A DNA stretch of 64,000 nucleotides, taken from assembly GCF_016464385.1 (NCBI RefSeq), contig NZ_JADMLH010000008.1, positions 129,688 to 193,687 of the forward strand, given 5' to 3'. This document shows, one piece after another, positions 44,242-53,486 of the stretch (position 1 is its first letter; each line of letters starts with the position of its first letter). This DNA is from Nucisporomicrobium flavum (GTDB lineage Bacteria > Actinomycetota > Actinomycetes > Mycobacteriales > Micromonosporaceae). Position numbers and translations under genes: made by a program. The notes beneath the pieces were generated by a model. The model saw nothing but the letters and a program-made list of their open reading frames with translations. It ran no database searches and was not told the DNA's origin.

Positions 44242-44499
44242 TCATGCTCCAGTCACATCGGCAGGACGGTGACGGATCGGGTCGGGAACCGGATCGAACC
44301 CGCCAGGGTGGAAGGGGTGGCAGCGCAGCAGCCGCCAGATCGCCAGTCCGGTCCCGCGGAGCGCTCCATGTTTCGCGACTGCCTCGAGGGCGTACGCGCT
44401 GCACGAAGGGTAGAACCGGCAGCGAGCCGGCAGAGCCGGGCTCACGTAACGACGGTACGCGACGATCGCCGCGCTCAGCAGCCGGGCAAGCGGTGTCAT
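44242..44499 (-). CDS. yidD: Membrane protein insertion efficiency factor YidD
   Basis: 85 residues: MTPLARLLSAAIVAYRRYVSP, then the family signature CRFYPSCSAYALEA and GLAIWRLLRCHPFHPGGFDPVP with its three cysteines. A small membrane-associated helper of YidC. It overlaps the rnpA stop by four bases. Confidence 0.96.
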   Translation of the reverse strand: MTPLARLLSAAIVAYRRYVSPALPARCRFYPSCSAYALEAVAKHGALRGTGLAIWRLLRCHPFHPGGFDPVPDPIRHRPADVTGA

Positions 44500-44852
44500 C
44501 GGCGCCGCCGGGGTGACTGCGCCGCAGCCAGAGCCGCGTCCAGGTCGGCGCCGAGCCGCTCGAACGAAGCCGACGCCGAGGCGGGCAGGGCGCGCACGAC
44601 GAGCGACGTCCCCGCGGGGAGCTCACTCAGCCGTGGACGCACCAGATGGCGCAGGCGACGGCGCACCTTGTTGCGGACCACCGCGTTGCCGACCGCCTTG
44701 GACACGACAAAGCCGGCGCGCGCCTCGGAGGCTTGCGCCGGCTCATCGACAACAAGGTGGACGACCACGGTGCCGCGGCCCGCCCTGCGGCCGCCACGAA
44801 CCGCTGCGGCGAAGTCGGTGCTACGCCGCAGTCGTTGCTCCGCGGCCAGCAC
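44496..44852 (-). CDS. rnpA: Ribonuclease P protein component
   Basis: Protein partner of RNase P RNA in tRNA 5' maturation. 118 residues from GTG 44852 (LAAEQRLRRSTDFAAAVRGG). The RNR motif region AVGNAVVRNKVRRRLRHLVR is intact. An upstream ATG at 44918 is in frame but would overlap rpmH, so the GTG, which fits the family start, is chosen. Confidence 0.93.
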   Translation of the reverse strand: MLAAEQRLRRSTDFAAAVRGGRRAGRGTVVVHLVVDEPAQASEARAGFVVSKAVGNAVVRNKVRRRLRHLVRPRLSELPAGTSLVVRALPASASASFERLGADLDAALAAAQSPRRRR

Positions 44853-44886
44853 GACTACCCGGCATCCGGCCCGACCAGCGGTCGGC

Positions 44887-45024
44887 TCAGGCCGACAGCT
44901 CTTTGCGGCCCTTGCCACGGCGGGAGGCCAGGATGGCGCGGCCGGCCCGGGTGCGCATGCGCAGCCGGAAACCGTGGGTCTTGGCGCGCCGGCGGTTGTT
45001 CGGCTGGTAGGTGCGCTTGCTCAC
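44887..45024 (-). CDS. rpmH: 50S ribosomal protein L34
   Basis: 45-residue basic protein: SKRTYQPNNRRRAKTHGF, then RLRMRTRAGRAILASRRGKG, ending KELSA. GTG start at 45024. It is the first gene of the leftward rpmH-rnpA-yidD-yidC-jag-rsmG-parA-parB block and diverges from dnaA. Confidence 0.97.
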   Translation of the reverse strand: MSKRTYQPNNRRRAKTHGFRLRMRTRAGRAILASRRGKGRKELSA

Positions 45025-45912
45025 GTCAGAACTCCGTCTTCGTACTACGTCCAGGGGGCATCAGGCTGCAAGACGCCACTTTAGCAGAGCGCGGCGGAGC
45101 AACCGCTCGACCCTACGCAAGGCTCCATCGGTGGTCAACCACCGGGTGCCCGGCACGCCGAGCATTCCGGCCCAGGCCAGACCCCTGTCGAGCCGCGCCC
45201 CAGCCGGTCCGGCAGCGCGGAACCTGCACCGGAGCGGAGCCCCGAGACACGCCCGGGACAACGCGGCCGACCGACAACGCCGCCGACCGTCGACAACGCT
45301 CCCGACCACCGAGCACGCCCCGGACGAACGGACCTGGACAACCCCGGCAAGCCCCGATCTCCGCACCGTCCGTCACCCAGGCCGGTCTATACGCGTACGG
45401 AGTGAATCTTTTCGTGCCACGTGTGCCCCGGGTCGGGTACCGCCGGTTGATGCGGACGCGCCTGCGCTGTTAGCGTGCCCGTTTGCTGGTCTTCAGCGCT
45501 GTTCGCAAACCGCCCTCGCCGGGACCACCTCACGGATCCACCTCACGGCACCGCCTCACGGAGCCTGCCCCCTGGGAGAACCGCCGGGGAACGGACTCCC
45601 CCGGGAACGGAACCGCTGGGGAGGGAACCGCAGAGGAACCGACGGAGCGGTGAATCGTTCGGCACGGTGAGCCTGTTTTCCCGCGCCAGCACAGGCTCCG
45701 GGAAGTCTGCCGACCGTCCGGCCGGGGTGCGACCGCCGACGCGTGCACAGGTTGTGGATAACCTGTGGACAGCCGGTGGCGCCGTGCATGTTCAGCACGT
45801 TGGATGTGCTGGGTTGGGGGGAGCCGGTCCGTCGCCCGTACGGGTGACGGCAGGCAAGGCGGAAGCCGAACAAGGCCACCGGGGGTCCGGTGGCGATGGG
45901 GGTGGCGCGGCG
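45025..45912. promoter_or_regulatory. rpmH-dnaA intergenic region with DnaA boxes
   Basis: About 890 bases without a convincing gene. TGTGGATAA (45753-45761, a perfect DnaA box) and TGTGGACAG (45764-45772) lie 150 bases upstream of dnaA and probably mediate dnaA autoregulation. A further perfect box, TTATCCACA, lies inside dnaA at 46281-46289. The stretch around 45530-45620 is rich in short CACGGA/CCGGGGAA repeats. Confidence 0.7.
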
Positions 45913-47745
45913 GTGGCCGATACGGTCGACCTTGGCGGGGTCTGGGCTGCGGCGACGGACGAGCTGGCGGACGAGATCGCGTCCGCCCAGCAGCGTGCGT
46001 ACCTGCGGCTGACCCGCCTGCGCGCCATCGTGGAGGACACCGCGCTGCTCTCCGTCCCGGACACGTACACCCGGGACGTGATCGAGTCGCGGTTGCGTCT
46101 GGCGATCACCGAGGCCCTGTCGCGCCGGCTCGGCCGCCCTATCCAGGTCGCCGTGACGGTCCGCCCGCCCGAGGACGGCACCGGCCGCCCGGGCACCGTG
46201 TACGGCACCCCGCCGCCCGAGCCGGCGACGCAGCCTCCCGCCCACTATTCGGATCCGCAGCCCCCGCCGTACCCGGATCGTTATCCACAGCCTCCCGCCT
46301 ACAGCGAGAGTTACGGCGAGAGCTACGACCAGGGTGACGCGCCGACCGGGTCGGCGCAGGCGCCCTTCACGCGCGGCGTGCCGGCGGCGCGCGACGGCCA
46401 GGACGCGCTGTTCGCCGCGCCGCTGCCGATGGGCCAGCCGGAGCCCGCGAAATCCACCATCGCGGAGGAAAAGAAGCCGGCGCCCGAGCCGCCCCGGCAG
46501 CTGCCGCACTACACGGAGACGCCGAACGACTCCACCGGGCACCGGATGGCGACCGAGCCGGCGCAGCTCCGGGACAACCAGCGCCATCACGACGAGCGCG
46601 CGCAGCAGGACCGCCGCGACGACACGATGCAGATGCGGCACGGCGGCGACAACGGTCCCGGCCGCGCCCCGATCGACCTGCGCGGCCCGGCCGCCGGGCG
46701 CCCGGGCGGCAACGACGGCAACCGGCTGAACCCGAAGTACATGTTCGAGACCTTCGTCATCGGCTCGTCCAACCGCTTCGCGCACGCCGCGTCGGTGGCG
46801 GTGGCGGAGTCCCCGGCGAAGGCCTACAACCCGCTGTTCATCTACGGCAGCTCCGGGCTCGGCAAAACGCACCTGCTGCACGCGATCGGCCACTACGCCA
46901 CCACGCTCGGCCACGCCCGCAGCGTCCGCTACGTGTCGACCGAGGAATTCACCAACGACTTCATCAACAGCCTGCGCGACGACAAGACCCAGGCTTTCCA
47001 GCGCCGCTACCGCGACGTCGACATCCTGCTGATCGACGACATCCAGTTCCTGGAGAACCGCGAGCGTACGCAGGAGGAGTTTTTCCACACGTTCAATACC
47101 CTGCACAACGCCAACAAGCAGATCGTCATCAGCTCGGACCGGTCACCGAGGCAGCTGGCGACGCTCGAGGACCGCATGCGTACCCGTTTCGAATGGGGCC
47201 TGCTCGCGGACATCCAGCCGCCGGACCTCGAGACCCGCATCGCGATCCTGCAGAAGAAGGCCGCGCAGGAGCGCATGTACGCCCCCGACGACGTCCTCGA
47301 GTTCATCGCCTCCCGCGTCTCCAACTCGATCCGCGAACTCGAGGGCGCCCTCATCCGGGTGACCGCTTTCGCCAGCCTCACCCGCAGCGCGGTCCAACTC
47401 TCCCTCGCCGAGGAAGTCCTCCGCGACTTCATGCCCGACGGCGCCGGCCCGGAGATCACCGCCGACCAGATCATGGTCTCGACCGCGGACTACTTCGGCG
47501 TGAGCCTCGAGGACCTCCGCGGCCACTCCCGCTCCCGCGTCCTCGTGAACGCCCGCCAGGTCGCCATGTACCTCTGCCGAGAGCTCACAGACCTCTCCCT
47601 GCCCCGCATCGGCCAGGCCTTCGGCGGCCGCGACCACACCACAGTCATGCACGCGGACCGCAAAATCCGCCAGCACATGGCCGAGCGCCGCAGCCTCTAC
47701 AACCAGATCGCCGAGCTGACGAACCGCATCAAGCAGAACACCTAG
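45913..47745 (+). CDS. dnaA: Chromosomal replication initiator protein DnaA
   Basis: 610 residues from GTG 45913 (ADTVDLGGVWAAATDELADEI). Domain I covers about 1-95. A long Pro/Gln/Asp-rich domain II covers about 96-275, typical of high-GC actinobacteria. The AAA+ domain has Walker A GSSGLGKT (about 312-319) and Walker B LLIDDIQFL. Domain IV has the DnaA signature GRDHTTVMHADRKI near residue 571. The in-frame stretch before the GTG (to 45475) is not conserved. Confidence 0.96.
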   Translation: MADTVDLGGVWAAATDELADEIASAQQRAYLRLTRLRAIVEDTALLSVPDTYTRDVIESRLRLAITEALSRRLGRPIQVAVTVRPPEDGTGRPGTVYGTPPPEPATQPPAHYSDPQPPPYPDRYPQPPAYSESYGESYDQGDAPTGSAQAPFTRGVPAARDGQDALFAAPLPMGQPEPAKSTIAEEKKPAPEPPRQLPHYTETPNDSTGHRMATEPAQLRDNQRHHDERAQQDRRDDTMQMRHGGDNGPGRAPIDLRGPAAGRPGGNDGNRLNPKYMFETFVIGSSNRFAHAASVAVAESPAKAYNPLFIYGSSGLGKTHLLHAIGHYATTLGHARSVRYVSTEEFTNDFINSLRDDKTQAFQRRYRDVDILLIDDIQFLENRERTQEEFFHTFNTLHNANKQIVISSDRSPRQLATLEDRMRTRFEWGLLADIQPPDLETRIAILQKKAAQERMYAPDDVLEFIASRVSNSIRELEGALIRVTAFASLTRSAVQLSLAEEVLRDFMPDGAGPEITADQIMVSTADYFGVSLEDLRGHSRSRVLVNARQVAMYLCRELTDLSLPRIGQAFGGRDHTTVMHADRKIRQHMAERRSLYNQIAELTNRIKQNT

Positions 47746-47879
47746 ATCAAAACCGTCTCGAAGGTACGGCCGCACCCGCCCACAACCGCACCACCGTGGC
47801 CGGAGCCCCCACGCGGACCAGGCCGTAACCACCCCAGGCCGTCGCCCGCCGCCGGGCTCACCCCGCCGCCCTGACCCGC

Positions 47880-48120
47880 CGGACTTTTTCTGCTGGCCAG
47901 ACCCGCCGGGCTCCCGTGTCGGCCCACCCCGCCGGGCCCCCGTATCGGCCCGCCCCGCTGGGCTCACCCTGCCGGCCCGACCCGCTGGGCTGTCTCGCGC
48001 GGAGCGCGGTCACCGTGCCGGCAGACCCACCAGTTCACCGTGTCGGCCCACCCGCCGAGCTCACGCTGTCGGCCCGCCCGCCGGGCTCACCCTGCTGGCT
48101 CGACCCGCTGGACTCAGGGG
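47880..48120. repeat. Degenerate ~26-bp tandem repeat array after dnaA
   Basis: Units such as GGCCCCCGTATCGGCCCGCC, GGCTCACCCTGCCGGCCCGA and AGCTCACGCTGTCGGCCCGC recur every 26-27 bases, each ending CCGCCG or CCGCTG. About seven recognisable copies occur, one interrupted by a GC-rich insert. A looser GACCCGCC pattern continues to about 48210. The period is not a multiple of three, so it is not coding. Confidence 0.7.
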
Positions 48121-48534
48121 CCGGACTCACGGGCCGGACTCGCTCACGGGCACGACCCGCCTGCCTGACTGCGCCGCGCTGACCCGCCCGACTGACCCGC
48201 CGCTCTGACTCGCACGGCCGGCCCGTCATGGCTGGCCCCATGCGTGGCCAGCCGGTCAGCCCTCCGGGTCCCGGCCACTTCGACCCCTCGCACGGAGCCC
48301 GTCGACTCGTTCCCCATCCCGACGGGCAACAGGCGAAGCTCCGTCCACAGCAGGCAACGCTGCTCAGCCGCAGCCCCCCACCGGCCAGCCGGCCAGCCGC
48401 CGCCCCCACCGCCCAGCCGGCCAGCCGCCGTCCCCACCGCCCAGCCGGCGTGCCGCCGCCCCCGCCCGGGCCCTTGGCAGTGCCGACACTAAACCTCAGG
48501 CGGCCACGAGGCTGTGACCAGCACTTTCACCGAG

Positions 48535-49051
48535 TTGTCCACAGCTTCTGCACCGGTCTACCCACAGGCCCCGCCCCAACCTCTCCGACAACCGCCCGCC
48601 GAGGCCGTAGATCCACACCCACCTCCGCGGCGAAATGTCAACGTCGCGACGGAACCGTTTCGTGCCAACGTTTTCCACACTAATCCACAGCTCTTCACAG
48701 GACTTGTCCCCAACGGTGGACAACTTCGCGCCCCGTTCCGCACAGATGTGGAGAACTCCTGGGGAAATCGATGTGGACAGACACTGAGCGTCACAACGTT
48801 GCCCACACCCTGTGGACGGGTGTGGATTTCCTGTTGAAGGTTCTGGGGACGACGAGCCGGTAGCGTCCCAGCGTTATCCCCAGACCCGGGGACAAACCCG
48901 GTGGATAAGCGGTGGACAGCCGGTGGACAACGGTGGACAACCGCCGTCTCGTCCGCGGCTGTGGACGCAGACCCCGGTTTATACCCCGGTTGCCCACATG
49001 TGAATCACCGGTGGATAACCCGCTGACCTGCGACAACGTGAGTTCTCCACA
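48535..49051. other. Chromosomal replication origin oriC (DnaA-box cluster)
   Basis: About 15 nine-mers lie within one base of TTGTCCACA/TTATCCACA in 520 bases. The left box at 48535 (TTGTCCACA) is perfect. Others start at 48671, 48681, 48704, 48715, 48747, 48772, 48799, 48874, 48900, 48922, 48932, 48990, 49010 and 49043. Both orientations occur, mostly TTGTCCACA-like on the left and GGTGGACAA/GGTGGATAA on the right. The comparatively AT-rich run at about 49065-49115 is a candidate unwinding element. The position between dnaA and dnaN is standard. Confidence 0.92.
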
Positions 49052-49245
49052 GTGTGCACAGGCCCGATGATTACGACTGATATCTCTCTGCTGAAAATCC
49101 AAAACCCAATCATCAGCGTTGGGGAAGGTGTGGACGAGCCGCTCGCGGCCCGATCCACCCCGGGCAGGTCCAACCAGCATCGGGGGCCGGGCGGACGTCA
49201 CGCCCACCCGCGCCATAGAGTTCAGTGGGCTCCATCAGCACATCC

Positions 49246-49705
49246 AAAGCTGGTCCGTCTCGAAAGCTGGTCCGTCTCGAAAGCTGGTCCGTCTCGAAAG
49301 CTGGTCCGCCCGAGTAGGTCAGTCTCGAGCTGAACCCTCTTGAGGTGGTCCGTCTCGAGCCGGTCCAGGTGAGTGGCCGGCGCAGGTGAAAGGCTGGTCC
49401 AGGTCAGTGGCCGGTCCAGGTCATCGGCGACGACCGGTGCACGAGCGGGCCGGGCAGGTGAGCTGGTCGGGCACACAACCCGATCGGGCACACCACCCGG
49501 GCCGGCGACAACCCGGTCCGGCACACGACCCGGTCCGGTGCACAAGCCGGCCCAGCAGACAAACTGGTCCGGTGCGCAAGCTGGTCCGATACATGACCCG
49601 GTCTGGTGCACAACCGGTCCGGCGTACAAGCTGCTCTGGTGCACAAGCCGGTCCAGCTCCGAAGCTGGTTCCGATCTCAAGCTGGTTCGTCGAGGAAAGT
49701 GACGC
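49246..49705. repeat. Degenerate 17-bp tandem array between oriC and dnaN
   Basis: Positions 49246-49308 hold three perfect copies plus a partial copy of AAAGCTGGTCCGTCTCG. The remainder to about 49705 is built from diverged 17-base units such as GTGGCCGGTCCAGGTCA, GACCCGGTCCGGTGCAC, AAACTGGTCCGGTGCGC and AAGCTGGTCCGATACAT. About 25 units fill 460 bases, sharing a CTGGTCCG/CCGGTCCG core. The array ends about 12 bases before the dnaN start. Confidence 0.85.
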
Positions 49706-49717
49706 GGAGGGCATGGC

Positions 49718-50851
49718 ATGAAGTTCCGGGTGGAGCGAGACGCACTCGCCGACGCGGTGGCGTGGACGGCCAAGAGCCTCCCCAGCCGTCCTTCGGTGCC
49801 GGTCCTGGCCGGGGTCATGCTGCGGGTGACAGACGGCAGGCTGCACGTCTCCGGCTTCGACTACGAGGTCTCCAGCCAGGTGAGCGTGGAGGTGCAGGCT
49901 GACGCCGACGGCGCCGCCCTCGTCTCCGGCCGGCTGCTCGCCGAGATCACCAAGGCGCTCCCGGCCAAGCCGGTCGACATCGCCGCGGTGGGGTCGCACC
50001 TGGAGCTGGTCTGCGGCAGTGCCCGCTTCACCCTGCCGGTGATGCCGGTGGAGGACTACCCGACTCTTCCCGACATGCCGTCCAGCGCCGGCACGGTCGA
50101 CGCCCAGGCGTTCGCCGTCGCCGTCGCGCAGGTGGCGGTCGCGGCCGGGCGGGACGAGACGCTGCCGATGATGACCGGCGTACGGATCGAGCTGAACGGC
50201 TCGACGATGGCGATGCTGGCCACGGACCGGTACCGCCTGGCGATGCGTGAGCTGGAGTGGAACCCGGACGACCCCGACATCAGCCTGAACGCCCTGGTGC
50301 CGGCGAAGACGCTGAACGACACGGCGAAGGCGCTGGGCCCGATCGGTGGCGCCGTCACGCTCGCCCTCGCGCAGGGCAACGCCGGCGAGGGCATGATCGG
50401 TTTCGCGGGTGGCACCCGGCGCACCACGAGCCGGCTGCTGGACGGCGCCAACTACCCGCCGGTGCGGTCGCTGTTCCCGGCGAGCCACAACGCCGAGGCC
50501 CGGGTGACCGTCTCCGCCCTGGTCGAGGTGGTCCGCCGCGTCGCCCTGGTCGCCGAGCGCACCACCCCGGTCCTGCTGAGCTTCAGCGAGGACGGTCTCG
50601 TGGTCGAGGCGGGCGGCACCGAGGAGGCGCGGGCCAGCGAGGCCATGGAGGCGACCTTCACCGGTGAGCCGCTCACGATCGGCTTCAACCCGCAGTATCT
50701 GATCGACGGTCTGCAGAACCTGGGCGCCCCGACGGCCGTGCTGTCGTTCGTCGACGCCTTCAAGCCCGCTGTGATCTCCCCCGCAGCCGAAGACGGCGAA
50801 ATCGTGCCCGGATACCGCTATCTGATCATGCCTATCCGGGTAACCCGCTGA
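49718..50851 (+). CDS. dnaN: DNA polymerase III sliding clamp (beta subunit)
   Basis: 377 residues forming the three-domain clamp monomer (MKFRVERDALADAVAWTAKSLPSRP). Family marks include TDRYRLAMRELEW near residue 170, the GANYPPVRSLFP segment and the end GYRYLIMPIRVTR. ATG preceded by GGAGGG. It is the first gene to the right of oriC and lies directly against the 17-bp repeat array, so its promoter must be inside or upstream of the array. Confidence 0.97.
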   Translation: MKFRVERDALADAVAWTAKSLPSRPSVPVLAGVMLRVTDGRLHVSGFDYEVSSQVSVEVQADADGAALVSGRLLAEITKALPAKPVDIAAVGSHLELVCGSARFTLPVMPVEDYPTLPDMPSSAGTVDAQAFAVAVAQVAVAAGRDETLPMMTGVRIELNGSTMAMLATDRYRLAMRELEWNPDDPDISLNALVPAKTLNDTAKALGPIGGAVTLALAQGNAGEGMIGFAGGTRRTTSRLLDGANYPPVRSLFPASHNAEARVTVSALVEVVRRVALVAERTTPVLLSFSEDGLVVEAGGTEEARASEAMEATFTGEPLTIGFNPQYLIDGLQNLGAPTAVLSFVDAFKPAVISPAAEDGEIVPGYRYLIMPIRVTR

Positions 50852-50889
50852 TACTGGGCTGGAAGAGTCACAAACCTAGGGGGAACATC

Positions 50890-51762
50890 ATGCAGCTCGG
50901 CCTCATCGGACTGGGCCGGATGGGCGGCAACATGCGGGACCGCCTGCGCGCCGCCGGCCAGGAGGTGGTGGGTTACGACCACCACAAGGAGACCACCGAC
51001 GTCGCGAGCCTCGCCGAGCTGGTCGAGAAGCTGGCCGCGCCGCGGGTGGTCTGGACGATGGTTCCCGCCGGCCAGATCACCGAGAAGACGATCGACGAGC
51101 TCGCCGAGCTGCTCTCCGAGGGCGACATCATCATCGACGGCGGCAACTCGAAGTTCACCGACGACGGCCCGCGCGCCGAGCGGCTCAAGGCCAAGGGCAT
51201 CCACTACCTGGACTGCGGCGTCTCGGGCGGCATCTGGGGCAACACCAACGGGTACGCGCTGATGGTGGGTGGCGACGCCGAGATCGTGGCGCACTGCCAG
51301 CCGATCTTCGACGCGCTCAAGCCGGCCGGCCCGTACGGTTTCGCGCACGCCGGCCCGCACGGCGCCGGCCACTACGCCAAGATGGTCCACAACGGCATCG
51401 AGTACGGCCTCATGCACGCGTACGCCGAGGGCTACGAGATCCTGAAGGCCTCGGAGCTCGTCGAGAACGTCCCCGAGGTCATCAAGAGCTGGCGCGAGGG
51501 CTCCGTCGTGAAGTCGTGGCTGCTCGACCTCCTCGACCTCGCCCTGGACGAGGACCCCGAGCTCGCCAACCTCAAGGGGTACGCCGAGGACACCGGCGAG
51601 GGCCGCTGGACCGTCGACGAGGCCGTACGCCTCGCCGTGCCCGCCAATGTGATCGCCGCGTCGCTGTTCGCCCGGTTCGCCTCCCGCCAGGAGGACTCGC
51701 CGGCGATGAAGGCCGTCGCCGCGCTGCGCAACCAGTTCGGCGGCCACGCCGTCAAGCGCTGA
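50890..51762 (+). CDS. gnd: 6-phosphogluconate dehydrogenase, short decarboxylating type
   Basis: 290 residues, the short form of about 300 common in actinobacteria. Rossmann motif MQLGLIGLGRMGGNM, IIDGGNSKFTDD, CGVSGGIWGNTNGYALMVGG and the catalytic GAGHYAKMVHNGIEYG are all present. It oxidises 6-phosphogluconate to ribulose 5-phosphate. GTAACCCGCTG...GGGGAAC lies upstream. Its place between dnaN and recF is a known feature of Streptomyces and Micromonosporaceae; mycobacteria have it elsewhere or likewise adjacent. Confidence 0.95.
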   Translation: MQLGLIGLGRMGGNMRDRLRAAGQEVVGYDHHKETTDVASLAELVEKLAAPRVVWTMVPAGQITEKTIDELAELLSEGDIIIDGGNSKFTDDGPRAERLKAKGIHYLDCGVSGGIWGNTNGYALMVGGDAEIVAHCQPIFDALKPAGPYGFAHAGPHGAGHYAKMVHNGIEYGLMHAYAEGYEILKASELVENVPEVIKSWREGSVVKSWLLDLLDLALDEDPELANLKGYAEDTGEGRWTVDEAVRLAVPANVIAASLFARFASRQEDSPAMKAVAALRNQFGGHAVKR

Positions 51763-51765
51763 TCC

Positions 51766-52893
51766 ATGTACGTGCGCCGGGTCGAGCTGACCGATTTCCG
51801 TTCGTACGAGCGGGTGGCGGTCGACCTCGACCCGGGCGTCAGCGTCCTGGTCGGCCAGAACGGCATGGGCAAGACCAACCTCATCGAGGCGCTGGGCTAT
51901 GTGGCCACGCTGGACAGTCACCGGGTCGCCACGGACGCCCCGCTGGTCCGTGCGGGCGCGACCTCGGCGGTGATCAGGTGCGCAATCGTCCACGATGGAC
52001 GTGAGCTGCTGGTCGAGCTGGAGATCGTCCCGGGCAAGGCGAACCGGGCACGGCTCAACCGTTCACCCGTACGCCGGTCCCGTGAGGTTCTGGGCGCTCT
52101 GCGCATGGTGCTCTTCGCGCCGGAGGACCTGGAGCTGGTCCGTGGTGATCCGTCCGAGCGCCGCCGCTATCTGGACGACCTGCTCGTGGCGCGGCAGCCG
52201 CGGTACGCCGGTGTGCGTTCCGACTACGACCGCGTGGTGAAGCAGCGCAACGCACTACTGCGCACGGCGTACCTGACGCGCAAAGTCGGCGGTACGCGAG
52301 GGCAGGATCTGTCGACTCTCGCGGTGTGGGATCAGCACCTGGCGCACCACGGCGCCGAACTGCTCGCCGGACGGATCGAGCTGGTGGGCGCGCTCGGGCC
52401 GCACCTGACGAAGGCGTACGACGCAGTGGCTGCCGGGCGGACGGCCGCGTCCATCGCGTACGCATCTCGTCTCGGCGACGGCCTCACGCCGGACCGCCCG
52501 GCGCTGGAGGAAGCCCTGCTCGCGTCGCTCGCCGAACGCCGTCAGGCGGAGATCGAGCGCGGCGTCACGCTGGTCGGACCGCACCGCGACGACCTCACGC
52601 TGTCGCTGGGGGACCTTCCCGCCAAGGGGTACGCGAGCCACGGCGAGTCCTGGTCGTTCGCGCTGGCGCTGAGGCTGGCGGCGTACGACCTGCTCCGCAC
52701 CGACGGCATCGAGCCGGTGCTGATCCTCGACGACGTGTTCGCCGAGCTCGACGCGGGCCGGCGGCAACGGCTCGCGATGCTGGTCGCCGACGCCGCCCAG
52801 CTGCTGGTCACCTGCGCCGTGCCGGAGGATGTGCCGGCGGCCCTCCAGGGTGCCCGCTACGACGTCGGACCAGGAACGGTGACCCGTGTCTGA
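51766..52893 (+). CDS. recF: DNA replication and repair protein RecF
   Basis: 375 residues. The SMC-like ATPase begins MYVRRVELTDFRSYERVAVDLDPG, with Walker A VGQNGMGKTNLIEAL, the signature near YASHGESWSFALALRLAAYDLL and Walker B PVLILDDVFAELDAGRRQRL. It loads RecA at single-strand gaps. The start is three bases after the gnd stop and the end overlaps dciA by eight bases, so the operon is tight. Confidence 0.96.
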   Translation: MYVRRVELTDFRSYERVAVDLDPGVSVLVGQNGMGKTNLIEALGYVATLDSHRVATDAPLVRAGATSAVIRCAIVHDGRELLVELEIVPGKANRARLNRSPVRRSREVLGALRMVLFAPEDLELVRGDPSERRRYLDDLLVARQPRYAGVRSDYDRVVKQRNALLRTAYLTRKVGGTRGQDLSTLAVWDQHLAHHGAELLAGRIELVGALGPHLTKAYDAVAAGRTAASIAYASRLGDGLTPDRPALEEALLASLAERRQAEIERGVTLVGPHRDDLTLSLGDLPAKGYASHGESWSFALALRLAAYDLLRTDGIEPVLILDDVFAELDAGRRQRLAMLVADAAQLLVTCAVPEDVPAALQGARYDVGPGTVTRV

Positions 52894-53476
52894 GGATCGC
52901 CCCGAGAAGAGCTCAGCGGCCGCCTCAGGTCCCTCGACGACGCCCGGGTCCGCCGAAGGCGCCGCGAGCGAGGGCATGGCTGGGCCTCAGCTCGCCCGGG
53001 CCGTCCTCGACGCCGCGCTCGCCAAGCGCCGGGCCGCCCAGCAGGCGCCGCGCCGGCGCACCCAGGCAGGCGAGGGTGACGGGCGACGGCTGCGCGGCTA
53101 TTCCGGCCCGGGCCCCGATCCCCGGGATCCGCAGCTGTTCGGCGCGGTCCTCGAACGGATCCTGAAGCAGCGCGGCTGGCAGAAGCCGGCCGCCGAGGCG
53201 ACCGTCTTCGGCGCCTGGGAGAAGGTCGTCGGCCCGGACATCGCCAAGCACAGCCGGCCGATGAAGCTCGACGACGGCGTGCTGACAGTGGAGGCGGAGT
53301 CGACGGCGTGGGCGACCCAGCTGCGTCTGCTGGCTGCCACCCTGCTGCGCAGCATCGCCGCCGAGGTCGGCCACAACGTCGTGAAACGGCTCAACATCCA
53401 CGGCCCGGCAGCACCGTCCTGGAACAAAGGGCCGCGCCGGGTGCAGGGCCGCGGCCCTCGAGACACGTACGGCTGA
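52886..53476 (+). CDS. dciA: DciA-type DUF721 protein (helicase-loading factor)
   Basis: 196 residues from GTG 52886, overlapping recF. A disordered N-terminus (1-55) precedes RLRGYSGPGPDPRDPQLFGAVLERILKQRGW. The DUF721/DciA KH-like domain follows (about 95-165: VFGAWEKVVGPDIAKHSRPMKLDDGVLTVEAESTAWATQLRLL). The family is proposed to load or regulate the replicative helicase in bacteria without DnaC/DnaI. It equals Rv0004. Confidence 0.92.
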   Translation: MSEDRPEKSSAAASGPSTTPGSAEGAASEGMAGPQLARAVLDAALAKRRAAQQAPRRRTQAGEGDGRRLRGYSGPGPDPRDPQLFGAVLERILKQRGWQKPAAEATVFGAWEKVVGPDIAKHSRPMKLDDGVLTVEAESTAWATQLRLLAATLLRSIAAEVGHNVVKRLNIHGPAAPSWNKGPRRVQGRGPRDTYG

Positions 53477-53486
53477 CAGCCGCTTC

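Noticed and set aside
49246..49705. CRISPR array in front of dnaN
   Set aside because: Repeats are contiguous 17-mers without unique spacers, and no cas gene is present.
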